NCBI GenBank assembly: GCA_047635695.1
Contig: JBLILN010000007.1
Coordinates: forward strand, 24,230-88,229
DNA: 64,000 bases
Source: UBA2136 sp047635695
GTDB taxonomy: Bacteria; Pseudomonadota; Alphaproteobacteria; UBA2136
Reading direction: 5' to 3'
Shown: one piece after another, positions 25,679 through 33,919 of the stretch
Numbering within the stretch: the first letter of the stretch is position 1
How the letters are laid out: each line of letters begins with the position of its first letter
Position numbers and translations under genes: made by a program
Notes under the pieces: model-generated
Told to the model about the DNA's origin: nothing
Seen by the model: only the letters and a program-made list of their open reading frames with translations
Databases searched by the model: none

Positions 25679-27805
25679 TTGTTGAAAAAATTTATTGTAA
25701 GCGTTTTATGCATCAGCCATTTGCTGGCTTCACCTGCTTTGGCACAAGGCGTTTTTAGCGATGCTTTAAATCAAATCGATGCTATAGAATCACCAAAATT
25801 ATCGGTTAAACTTGCCGCTCCAACAACAAACACTGTTAACAAAATATTATCAGAAAATAACCCACTGTTTAATGCGCCCGCTATTTTTTCTGAGGACAGT
25901 ATTGTTTCGCCTGTTTATGACGAGAACGGTATGGTTTCAACAGGGTCTGACATTGCGACAAATATTGCTGTTGAAGTTTTAAACCGTGGTGGTAACGCCA
26001 TCGACGCCGCTATTGCGACAGCCTTTACAATGTCGGTTACCATGCCACGTGCAGGTAATATTGGTGGTGGGGGCTTTATGCTTGTGCACCATGCCAAAAC
26101 AAAAGAAACAAGGGCAATTGACTACCGTGAAATGGCGCCTAAGGCCGCCACAGCCGACATGTATTTAGACCAAAATGGTAACGTTGATAAAAACTTAGCG
26201 CGCCACAGCTTCTTAAGTGCAGGTGTTCCAGGAACCGTGAAGGGCATGGAATTGGCTTATCGCCTTTATGCCAGTATGGACTGGGAAGAATTATTACAGC
26301 CAGCTATTCACTTGGCAGACCAAGGTTTTGTGGTTGATAAGCCGCTGTCAAATTCTTTAAAAAAAGGGCGTAAACACCTTGAAAAATCTTTAGAATCCAC
26401 AGCTGTTTTTTATAAAAAAGACGGTTATTACGAAGCCGGAGAAATGCTCAAACAAGCAGACCTTGCACGCACGCTTAAAATTATATCGCAAGAAGGTGCC
26501 GACGCTTTTTATACAGGTGACATAGCCGATAAAATTGTGCAGTCAATGGAAGTGCATGGTGGCATAATCACCAAGGAAGACTTGGCCAATTATAAAGCGC
26601 TACTACGTGAACCTGTGAGCGGTTATTACAAAGGCTATAAAGTTGTTTCCATGCCACCACCCAGCAGTGGCGGTGTGCACCTTATTCAAATGTTAAAAAT
26701 ACTCGATAATTTTGACCTCAGCGCATGGGGCTTTGGTAGCGCCAAAACAATACATGCTATGGCAGAGGTGATGCGCTTGGCTTACGCTGACCGTAGTAAG
26801 TATTTAGGTGACCCTGACTTTGTGTCTGTGCCTGTTAGGTCTATTATGTCCGATCTTTATGCCGATCGTTTGAGCAAAAGTATTTCTATGGGGTCGGCGA
26901 CACCGTCTGAACTGATAGAACCTGCTAAATTTATGCCGAAAGAAAGCCCACAAACAACACACTTTACTATTGTGGATAAATGGGGAAACGTGGTGACAAA
27001 TACTTATACTCTAAACTTTAGCTATGGCAGCGGCCACATGGTTGCTGGCACAGGCATGCTTCTCAATAATGAAATGGACGATTTTGCCGCCAAGGTAGGT
27101 GCTAAAAACGCTTATGGTCTTATTGGTGGTGCGTATAATAAAATTGAGCCTGAAAAACGCCCGTTAAGTTCCATGACACCCACCATTGTTTTTGACAAAA
27201 AGGGTAGTTTTTATATGAGCTTGGGTAGTCCTGGCGGTAGCCGTATTATAACTACTGTTTTACAGGTTATTTTAAATGTTATTGACCATAAAATGAACAT
27301 TGCAGAAGCCGTAACAGCCGCGCGTATGCACCACCAATGGTACCCCGATGAAATACGTGTGGAAAAAGGTTTTAGCCCCGATACAATTGCATTGTTGCAA
27401 GCCAAAGGACATGTAATTTCTCAACAAAGCCCCATGGGTGCTGTGATGGCCGTGATGAAAACTGAAAATGGTTATGCCGGCTTTAGCGACACAAGGCGTG
27501 GTAGCTCCCTTGCTAAAGGTGGCGCAAGCCCGCATGAAATTGACGCATCCCAAAACTTTAACCCCTTATTGTTAGAGCTTATTGAAGAGCAAGTCGTAGA
27601 ATTGAATGTGCAAAAGGCAGTAAAAGCTAAAGTTAAAGTTAAAGCGGTAGAAGAAGAGGCGGCGCCTTTAGATCAGGTAAATAAACAACCTGAACCAGTG
27701 AAATTAAAAGAAAATACCGACAAGAAACGCATTATTTCTACACCTTTTAAAGCCATGATGACACCCATCAGCGAAAAAGCAGATATAAAAAATAGCCCTC
27801 TATAA
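25679..27805 (+). CDS. ggt: Gamma-glutamyltransferase (periplasmic)
   Basis: GGT hydrolyses glutathione or transfers its gamma-glutamyl group. It is made as a precursor and cut before a threonine that becomes the nucleophile. A signal peptide (about residues 1-23, ending SPALAQG) is followed by the large subunit with GGGGFMLVHH. The cleavage motif is TTHFTIVD, with T426 as the likely nucleophile. The small subunit contains MLLNNEMDDF, RPLSSMTPTIVF and GSPGGSRIIT. The start is TTG (25679 or 25682), weakly preceded by AAGG. An unusual tail of about 75 residues, rich in Lys, Val, Glu and Pro, follows the normal C-terminus. Confidence 0.93.
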   Translation: MLKKFIVSVLCISHLLASPALAQGVFSDALNQIDAIESPKLSVKLAAPTTNTVNKILSENNPLFNAPAIFSEDSIVSPVYDENGMVSTGSDIATNIAVEVLNRGGNAIDAAIATAFTMSVTMPRAGNIGGGGFMLVHHAKTKETRAIDYREMAPKAATADMYLDQNGNVDKNLARHSFLSAGVPGTVKGMELAYRLYASMDWEELLQPAIHLADQGFVVDKPLSNSLKKGRKHLEKSLESTAVFYKKDGYYEAGEMLKQADLARTLKIISQEGADAFYTGDIADKIVQSMEVHGGIITKEDLANYKALLREPVSGYYKGYKVVSMPPPSSGGVHLIQMLKILDNFDLSAWGFGSAKTIHAMAEVMRLAYADRSKYLGDPDFVSVPVRSIMSDLYADRLSKSISMGSATPSELIEPAKFMPKESPQTTHFTIVDKWGNVVTNTYTLNFSYGSGHMVAGTGMLLNNEMDDFAAKVGAKNAYGLIGGAYNKIEPEKRPLSSMTPTIVFDKKGSFYMSLGSPGGSRIITTVLQVILNVIDHKMNIAEAVTAARMHHQWYPDEIRVEKGFSPDTIALLQAKGHVISQQSPMGAVMAVMKTENGYAGFSDTRRGSSLAKGGASPHEIDASQNFNPLLLELIEEQVVELNVQKAVKAKVKVKAVEEEAAPLDQVNKQPEPVKLKENTDKKRIISTPFKAMMTPISEKADIKNSPL

Positions 27806-27841
27806 CTATAGTTTGAGCTACTTTGTACTTCCTCGCGTGGT

Positions 27842-28060
27842 TTAAGTTAACAAAGTAATATCATTTGCCGTAGGTTTGCCTTTGCGTGGGTCAAGTGTAA
27901 GCGTGAAACTTACTTTTTGCCCCGGCTCAAGCTGTTCGTAACCTGCACGTTCGACGGCTGTGAGATGTACAAAAATATCCGCTGTGTTTTCGTTTTCGTC
28001 TGGTTCGATAAACCCATAACCCTTTTCGGAGCTAAACCATTTTACTGTACCCGTTGTCAT
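27842..28060 (-). CDS. Cold-shock domain protein (CspA family)
   Basis: This 72-residue protein is a single OB-fold cold-shock domain. It has TGTVKWFSSEKGYGFI (RNP1) and DIFVHLTAVERAGY (RNP2), which bind single-stranded RNA or DNA and melt RNA structure. The start MTTGTVKW is preceded by AGGGC about 7 bases upstream; the open frame begins ten codons earlier without support. The long A+T-rich region upstream (28061-28281) could hold a cold-shock leader. Which of the many Csp paralogues this is cannot be told. Confidence 0.93.
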   Translation of the reverse strand: MTTGTVKWFSSEKGYGFIEPDENENTADIFVHLTAVERAGYEQLEPGQKVSFTLTLDPRKGKPTANDITLLT

Positions 28061-28281
28061 TATTTTGCCCTTTAATTTTTTAAAGTACAAACTATAGGCG
28101 ATAAAAATACAAACTTCAAGTAAAAGTTGTTTTATTTCTATATAATACAGTGCATTGCTATTGTGTTTACAATACTATGTTTTTTATTAACAACTAAGGG
28201 TTGTCCGTTGTAAATGGTAGATTTTTCTCTTGTTTTGGTATAGTATGGCAGTCAATTTTAGCAATTTAATAAAGGGATATA

Positions 28282-29448
28282 ATGGAAAGTTTTAACGCAT
28301 TTATAGCTATCGTAAAAGATGTTTGGATGACAGGTATTTTTGGTGTGAATGTCGGCGATGTTTTAGTGGCCTTTGCAATCATTTATATATTTATACTGTT
28401 ACGCCAGCTTTCCACACGCTTTTTAATTGCATGGTTGCGTATTTTTACGTCCCGTACAAAAAGTACCATCGACGATAAAATACTCGAATGTGTTGAAGGG
28501 CCTTTGCGTTTACTGCCTGTGACACTTGGTTTTTTCCTTGCGGGTCAGTACCTCGAAATTGAAGGAAATTTAGATATATTTGTGTCAAACTTGGTACGTT
28601 CTCTTGTGGCGGTAACCATATTTTGGTCGGCCTTTAATTTAACAGAAGTATTGTCACGCGGACTTGGTAAGGCACGCAAAGTTTTTACACCTGTCATGGT
28701 TTCATGGCTTGTTAAAACAGTTAAAATTATCTTTTCACTTATCGGTGTCGCCACTGTTTTAGAAATTTGGGGCATTCAAGTAGGGCCTATTATAGCAGGG
28801 CTTGGTTTGTTTGGTGTGGCTGTTGCACTGGGTGCGCAAGACCTGTTTAAAAACCTGATTGCAGGGGTGCTGGTTATTGCAGAGCGCCGTTTTAACATTG
28901 GTGATTGGGTGTTGGTTGACGGTGTTGTTGAAGGCACAGTTGAAAAAATTGGTTTTCGTTCCACGGTGGTCAGACGTTTCGACAAGGCGCCTGTTTATGT
29001 ACCTAATGCAAAATTTAGTGACAATGCGGTGACAAATTTTAGTGCTATGACGCACCGTCGTATTTGCTGGAAAATTGGTGTTGAATATAGTACGTCGGTC
29101 GAACAACTACGCGAAGTGCGTGATAACATTGAAGGCTATATCCTAGGCCATGAAGACTTCGCTCAACCGCCAGAGGTGTCAACTTTTGTGCGTATTGACA
29201 GCTTTAATGATTCTTCTATCGATATCTTACTTTATTGCTTCACAAAGACAACAGTTTGGGGTGAATGGCTCGAAATCAAAGAAAAATTAGCTTACGAAAT
29301 TAAAAATATCGTCGAAGGTGCAGGCACTGGGTTTGCTTTCCCAAGTCAAAGCGTTTATGTTGAAACGATGCCAGAAAACCGCCCAGACAATTTTGTGCCG
29401 CCAACGGCCAAAAATAAACCCTATACAAAAATTAAAGAGATAAAATAA
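28282..29448 (+). CDS. MscS family mechanosensitive ion channel
   Basis: MscS-type channels open under membrane tension and release solutes during osmotic downshock. The 388-residue protein has four or five helices in the first 190 residues. The pore-helix segment is GLGLFGVAVALGAQDLFKNL, followed by the beta domain (RRFNIGDWVLVDGVVEGTVEKIGFR) and the cytoplasmic vestibule (VPNAKFSDNAVTNFS, then ATP-free alpha/beta part). The N-terminal helix upstream of the MscS core makes it a little longer than E. coli MscS. Its stop overlaps the next ATG by one base (TAATG), so the two are coupled. Confidence 0.92.
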   Translation: MESFNAFIAIVKDVWMTGIFGVNVGDVLVAFAIIYIFILLRQLSTRFLIAWLRIFTSRTKSTIDDKILECVEGPLRLLPVTLGFFLAGQYLEIEGNLDIFVSNLVRSLVAVTIFWSAFNLTEVLSRGLGKARKVFTPVMVSWLVKTVKIIFSLIGVATVLEIWGIQVGPIIAGLGLFGVAVALGAQDLFKNLIAGVLVIAERRFNIGDWVLVDGVVEGTVEKIGFRSTVVRRFDKAPVYVPNAKFSDNAVTNFSAMTHRRICWKIGVEYSTSVEQLREVRDNIEGYILGHEDFAQPPEVSTFVRIDSFNDSSIDILLYCFTKTTVWGEWLEIKEKLAYEIKNIVEGAGTGFAFPSQSVYVETMPENRPDNFVPPTAKNKPYTKIKEIK

Positions 29449-30266
29449 TGAAAAAACCTAAACGCTTAAGAAATCATGCACTCATTGTCAAATCTGCGGC
29501 ATGGTCTTACGTCTTATTGGCTTTACTTTATCCTATATTTACACTCAGCTCCCTAGGGGTTGACCTGCCATCAAACGGTATTGAATCGTTTTTGAAAAAT
29601 ATGATTGCAGGTGGCTCAAGCGACCATGTATTCTGGACTTTGTTTTCAATTATACCTTTATTGCTTGTTTTTGGTGGCGTGGGTTTTTATTCTGCGGTTA
29701 AGCCTTATTCATTTAAATTGTCGGGCTTGGCCTTGTTTTTTTCTGCTCTTGCAGCTATCGGGTTTTTGCTTGGTATCGGTCGTTGGGCAACGCTTAACTG
29801 GGGCTTAGGTGAGGCGTTTGTCGCTTACAAGTCAAACAGCGCATTTATCACCAATGCTTATCAAGTATCCAATGAAATTTTGGGTTATTGGGTGGGTCAT
29901 GTTTTTGCAGAAATAAGCCTGTTTGTTGCTATTGGTGTGATGTCGATCGCCATATTTAATTCTAAGCGTTTCCCTTTATGGCTTTCAGGTTTTGCTGGCG
30001 TTTTATTTATTATCGGTGTTGCAGCCGTCTTTAGAGATACAAATGAAGCTTCTTTATGGTTACATAACGGTATATCCACGTTTATGCTTGTGCCGCTGTT
30101 CTTCCTCTTTTTGGCTGTAGCTCTTTTCCGCTTTGTTGGTAAATCAAAAGAGAAAAAGGTCGGACGTGGTTATGCGAAAAAAGATAATGGTAAGGCCAAC
30201 GGTAAAAAGCGTCGCTTTTATAAAAGAAAAGACAAAAAAAGCAAAAAAGAAAAACAAAATCCTTAA
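29448..30266 (+). CDS. Polytopic membrane protein with polybasic C-terminal tail
   Basis: I do not recognise a family for this 272-residue protein. It has about six hydrophobic helices (near residues 17-37, 62-82, 93-113, 147-170, 177-197 and 205-230). A C-terminal tail of about 40 residues follows, made mostly of Lys and Arg (KKVGRGYAKKDNGKANG, then RRFYKRKDKKSKKEKQNP). The tail should lie in the cytoplasm and could contact nucleic acid or anionic lipid. Translation is coupled to the MscS gene by the TAATG overlap, so the two products may act together in osmotic response. That link is inference. Confidence 0.78.
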   Translation: MKKPKRLRNHALIVKSAAWSYVLLALLYPIFTLSSLGVDLPSNGIESFLKNMIAGGSSDHVFWTLFSIIPLLLVFGGVGFYSAVKPYSFKLSGLALFFSALAAIGFLLGIGRWATLNWGLGEAFVAYKSNSAFITNAYQVSNEILGYWVGHVFAEISLFVAIGVMSIAIFNSKRFPLWLSGFAGVLFIIGVAAVFRDTNEASLWLHNGISTFMLVPLFFLFLAVALFRFVGKSKEKKVGRGYAKKDNGKANGKKRRFYKRKDKKSKKEKQNP

Positions 30267-30366
30267 TTTATAGGCCTGGCTACTTGCAACTGCCAGGCAG
30301 TTACACTATAAATTCAAAACATAAACTAAATTTATTATAAAAAAATTGAAAGTTTTTTAAAACATT

Positions 30367-32331
30367 ATGGAAACAAATCAGCATATTCAAATTCGTCAGG
30401 AAAAAGTAAACAATTTACGTTCAATGGGCATTAACCCGTTCCCTAACAAATTTAAACCGCAAAACAAATGCGCTGACCTTTCAAAACGTTTTGAAAACGA
30501 TGACATTGACGCCCTTGCAGCTGTGGGTGAAACATTTACCATTGCTGGCCGTGTAATGTTGCTACGTGAATTTGGTAAATTAGCTTTCTTTTCACTGCGT
30601 GACGCATCGGGTCGTTTACAGTGTAGCGTTGCCGTTGACGGTATTGGCAAAGACACTTACCAAATATTCAAAAAGCACGTGGATTTGGGTGACATTGTCG
30701 GCGTCAAAGGCCAAATGACACGTACACAAAAAGGTGAATTGACACTGGCGGCTGAATATTTTGAAATTATTAACAAAAGCATGCGCCCACTGCCAGACAA
30801 ATGGCATGGCCTGAATGATACTGAAACACGTTACCGTCAGCGTTACGTCGACCTGATTATGAACGATGAAGTGAAAGAAACATTCAAAAAACGTAGCCAG
30901 ATTGTTAGCGCTATCCGCGACTACATGACAGAAGCTGACTTTATGGAAGTCGAAACACCGATGCTACACCATAAAGCTTCGGGTGCGGCGGCAAAGCCTT
31001 TTGAAACTTATCACAATGCTTTATCAATGGACATGAAACTGCGTATTGCGCCTGAATTGCACTTGAAGCGTTTGGTTGTGGGTGGTTTTGACCGTGTCTT
31101 TGAAATTAACCGTAATTTCCGTAACGAAGGTGTGTCTGTGCGTCATAACCCTGAATTTACCATGATGGAATTTTACGCCGCATACTGGGACTACCATGAC
31201 CTGATGGACTTTAGTGCAAAACTCATGGAACATGTGGCTCAAAAAGTGATGGGTACAACAGACCTTACTTATGGTGAACATAAAATTTCACTAAAAGCAC
31301 CGTTTGCTAAATTAAGCATGAAAGAGGCTATTTTAACCATCGGCAAGGTTGACGAAAAAGACCTTGAAACAATTGAAAGCATGAAAGCTGTGGCTAAAAG
31401 CCGTGGTATCGAACTTTCAAAATGGGGTGACTATGGCCAGTGCTTCCTAGAACTGTTTGAAGAACTTTGCGAAGAAAAATTGATCAACCCAACATTTATT
31501 TACGACTACCCAACAAGCACGTCACCGCTTTCACGCCCATGTGACGATAACCCAGAATGGACAGAACGTGCCGAGCTATTTGCCGTTGGCCGTGAGCTTG
31601 GTAACTTGTTTAGTGAGTTGAATGACCCTGTGGATCAAGCGAACCGTTTCCAAGACCAAATTGACCAAATGGAAAGTGGCAACGACGAAGCCATGGCTTA
31701 CGACGAAGACTATGTACGCGCACTTGAATATGGTATGCCGTATGCAGGTGGTATGGGTATTGGAATTGACCGATTGGTGATGCTTTTAACCAACCAACCT
31801 TCTATCCGTGACGTTATTTTGTTCCCACACTTACGCCCAGAAGGCGGTGATGCGGAAACGTCGAACAAGCCGACAGCTAAAACAGAAGCGGGCGTGGTTG
31901 CGACAGTGCCAACAGTGGATACATCTGACTACAAATTTGTTTGTGTGGTGAATAAAAAAGCTGAAACAGCCGACGTTATCAACGCTGCCGTTAAAATGGC
32001 CGCAGGCCTTGGCGCGTCATTTGGAGCAAACCTAAAAACAAATACATTTAAAGACGCAAGCGACGGCGAACACGGTAACGTGCCTAATGTACCCGTTGTT
32101 GTGCTACGTGCCGACAATGCCAACCAAATTCGTAAGGTGCGTGCAGGGGCTGTAGAGGCGAACATTGCCTTTAGTGACTTTAACAGTGCCATGGCAACCG
32201 GTAGTGCCAGCGAACAACGCAAAGCGCTGCAAATAGCGCAAGATGATGACTTGGAATACCAAGGTATCTGCTTATTTGCAGCAGAAGACGATATTAAGCC
32301 ATTAACCAAAAAATTCTCAATGTTTCGTTAA
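30367..32331 (+). CDS. lysS: Class II lysyl-tRNA synthetase fused to a C-terminal DUF2000 domain
   Basis: The first 490 or so residues are a complete class II LysRS. They include an OB-fold anticodon domain (FTIAGRVMLLREFGKLAFFSL), motif 2 (RNFRNEGVSVRHNPEFTMME) and motif 3 (GMGIGIDRLVMLL ... LFPHLRPE), where normal LysRS ends. A polar linker of about 30 residues follows, and then about 135 residues (522-654) matching DUF2000: KFVCVVNKKAETADVINAA, VPVVVLRADNANQIRKVRAGA and LEYQGICLFAAEDDIKPLTKKFS. From memory, DUF2000 structures resemble peptidyl-tRNA hydrolase II. The frame is open throughout, so the fusion is seen directly. The role of the added domain (hydrolysis or editing of lysyl- or peptidyl-tRNA) is hypothesis. 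Confidence 0.93.
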   Translation: METNQHIQIRQEKVNNLRSMGINPFPNKFKPQNKCADLSKRFENDDIDALAAVGETFTIAGRVMLLREFGKLAFFSLRDASGRLQCSVAVDGIGKDTYQIFKKHVDLGDIVGVKGQMTRTQKGELTLAAEYFEIINKSMRPLPDKWHGLNDTETRYRQRYVDLIMNDEVKETFKKRSQIVSAIRDYMTEADFMEVETPMLHHKASGAAAKPFETYHNALSMDMKLRIAPELHLKRLVVGGFDRVFEINRNFRNEGVSVRHNPEFTMMEFYAAYWDYHDLMDFSAKLMEHVAQKVMGTTDLTYGEHKISLKAPFAKLSMKEAILTIGKVDEKDLETIESMKAVAKSRGIELSKWGDYGQCFLELFEELCEEKLINPTFIYDYPTSTSPLSRPCDDNPEWTERAELFAVGRELGNLFSELNDPVDQANRFQDQIDQMESGNDEAMAYDEDYVRALEYGMPYAGGMGIGIDRLVMLLTNQPSIRDVILFPHLRPEGGDAETSNKPTAKTEAGVVATVPTVDTSDYKFVCVVNKKAETADVINAAVKMAAGLGASFGANLKTNTFKDASDGEHGNVPNVPVVVLRADNANQIRKVRAGAVEANIAFSDFNSAMATGSASEQRKALQIAQDDDLEYQGICLFAAEDDIKPLTKKFSMFR

Positions 32332-32349
32332 TACTTCTATTGTTTAGGA

Positions 32350-32375
32350 AAGGGCGCCCTTGTAGCGCCTTTTTC
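32350..32375 (+). terminator. Terminator of lysS
   Basis: GGGCGC and GCGCC pair around CCTTGTA and are followed by five Ts, about 20 bases after the lysS stop codon. Confidence 0.75.
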
Positions 32376-32417
32376 ATTTTTTATGGCTGTTATTTACGTT
32401 TGTAAACGTGGCAAACT

Positions 32418-32466
32418 ATAAAAAAAAATACCGATCCTGCTATCACCCATTCTAGCGGCGCAATTA
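32418..32466 (+). repeat. Dispersed intergenic element, family 1 (partial copy G)
   Basis: The blocks ATAAAA...TACC-ATCCTG...TCACCCATTCTAGCGGCGCA follow the right half of copy C (24829-24872) in order and spacing. The left half is not convincing. It lies after the lysS terminator, like the other copies. Confidence 0.3.
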
Positions 32467-32504
32467 CCGTAAAATGTTTATGTTTAATTTAAATATCAAT
32501 GGGA

Positions 32505-32553
32505 TAAAAAACCCGCGAGCGGGCAAAAAAAAGAGCCCCGAAGGACTCTTTAT
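32505..32553 (-). terminator. Tandem terminators of the 32584 lipoprotein gene
   Basis: On the minus strand AGAGTCC-TTC-GGGGCTCT with eight Ts is followed at once by CCCGC-TC-GCGGG with six Ts. Two terminators in a row suggest strong expression or a need for insulation from lysS. Confidence 0.75.
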
Positions 32554-32583
32554 AACAACGTAAAGTTATTTTCGATTAAAAAC

Positions 32584-32919
32584 TTATTTTACGTAAGGCT
32601 CACATACATCAGGGATAGTAGTTTTACCAATGTATTTAGCACAAGCGTTCTTCATGGCACTATCAGCGTTAGCTTTACGGTCCGAAGAAGAATGCGTTTC
32701 AGTACGGCTATTACGGTTGTTGATACGAATAGAATTTGTACCACGACCACTAGCTGTTGTTTTTTCACTTTTAACATCACCATTGGGAAAGTATTCCTTG
32801 TCATGAACAACTCTATCGTCCGTACTTGGGAAAATAGAACCGCCTTTTGAAGAACAACCGCCCATCATTAAAGAAAGGCCAGCAACAGCAATAATTAAAG
32901 CTTTGTTTAAAGTTTTCAT
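32584..32919 (-). CDS. Small lipoprotein (111 aa)
   Basis: The first 22 residues form a lipoprotein signal ending in the lipobox M-G-G-C. The remaining 89 residues are polar, rich in Ser, Asn and Arg (SIRINNRNSRTETHSSSDRK). A second part with two cysteines (NACAKYIGKTTIPDVC) could form a disulfide in the periplasm. No family is recognised. It follows the exported 32981 protein on the same strand with a gap of 61 bases, so the two may share a transcript. Confidence 0.75.
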   Translation of the reverse strand: MKTLNKALIIAVAGLSLMMGGCSSKGGSIFPSTDDRVVHDKEYFPNGDVKSEKTTASGRGTNSIRINNRNSRTETHSSSDRKANADSAMKNACAKYIGKTTIPDVCEPYVK

Positions 32920-32980
32920 TTTGTTTCCTTATGAGGCGTCAAGCACCTCAAAATTTAAGTTTAAGTAAATAAAGTTTGAA

Positions 32981-33532
32981 TTAATAAGAATCCATATCAG
33001 ACATATTGTCTTCAGCGTGATACTTTAATTCACTACCAGGGCGACCCGTTAAGTTTGTGTATACACGCTCATATTCTTTTAGCTTGTTGTAGCTACGTGC
33101 TTTATAGGTTTCTTGACGATCAGCATTGCTATATGCTTTGCTGATATATCTGTCTACTTTACCTAATTCACGAGAATCATTACGTGAAAGTTCACCAATA
33201 GACTGCGCAATAGTTAGCTCAGCTTTACGATTTTCAAGGCGAAGTGCCTCGTCAATATAGCTTTGTTGTTTGCTTTTAATAGCCTGAAACCTTGAGTATT
33301 CCTTATTGTAGCTACTTATCACTTTATTTAACTGTTTTGCTTCTTTGTTGATTTCTCGTTCATAGCGATCCGCACGTTGTTTACGACATTGTTGACGTGC
33401 TTTTGATGTGCTTTGAACACAATCACCTTTGAACCAATCACTTAATTTACTGCCTTCTACCGGGGCAGAAACAGTCATAGAACCTAAAGCAAAAATAGCT
33501 ACTAAAATAGTAGCAAAGATTGAAGTTTTCAT
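32981..33532 (-). CDS. Exported coiled-coil-rich hypothetical protein (183 aa)
   Basis: The N-terminal signal peptide (about 1-23) ends in TVSA. The mature protein has a short Cys-containing start (DCVQSTSKARQQCRKQR), then a long charged helical stretch. The helix pattern (REINKEAKQLNKVISSYNKE, DEALRLENRKAEL) suggests a coiled coil. No known family is visible. It lies upstream of the small lipoprotein gene. Between it and dnaB there are 387 bases with one perfect inverted repeat. Confidence 0.72.
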   Translation of the reverse strand: MKTSIFATILVAIFALGSMTVSAPVEGSKLSDWFKGDCVQSTSKARQQCRKQRADRYEREINKEAKQLNKVISSYNKEYSRFQAIKSKQQSYIDEALRLENRKAELTIAQSIGELSRNDSRELGKVDRYISKAYSNADRQETYKARSYNKLKEYERVYTNLTGRPGSELKYHAEDNMSDMDSY

Positions 33533-33919
33533 AATAATTCCTTGAGAGGGGGTACCTCTTGTTAGGAGAGCCAGAAAGGCTCAATATATGTGTATAGTTT
33601 ATATTCCACCTAGCAAGCTAAGTGTACATTATTTAAAGGTAGGGTTGTTTTAAGGCAACCGGTTAATAGTCATTGGTATATTATATAGGTGAATATAAGG
33701 CGTTTTTCAAGTGTTTTCACCTGTATTGCCTGAATTATATGGCTTTTTACCTGTCAGTGATTGTACCTGACAGGTAAAATATGAAAAAAATTCATGGGTT
33801 AACATGTCAGTTTTATGTTGAGAATAGGCTTTGTAACTTATGAGTGACTAGCGAAAAGCGTATAATGTAAAAGAATAATGCCTATGGGCTAAATCGGGTT
33901 AAGCGTCGCACGCTTAGGT
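33533..33919. other. Gene-free stretch with one 10-bp inverted repeat
   Basis: No credible gene is seen here. The stretch is A+T-rich. At 33747-33777 TTACCTGTCA and TGACAGGTAA form a perfect 10-bp inverted repeat around an 11-base spacer. There is no T-run on either strand right after it, so it looks more like an operator or RNA hairpin than a terminator. It is downstream of dnaB and upstream of the 32981 gene. Confidence 0.5.

Noticed and set aside
28061..28281. Cold-shock RNA thermometer or riboswitch upstream of the Csp gene
   Set aside because: The region is long and A+T-rich, but no conserved cold-box sequence or stable fold could be supported by eye.
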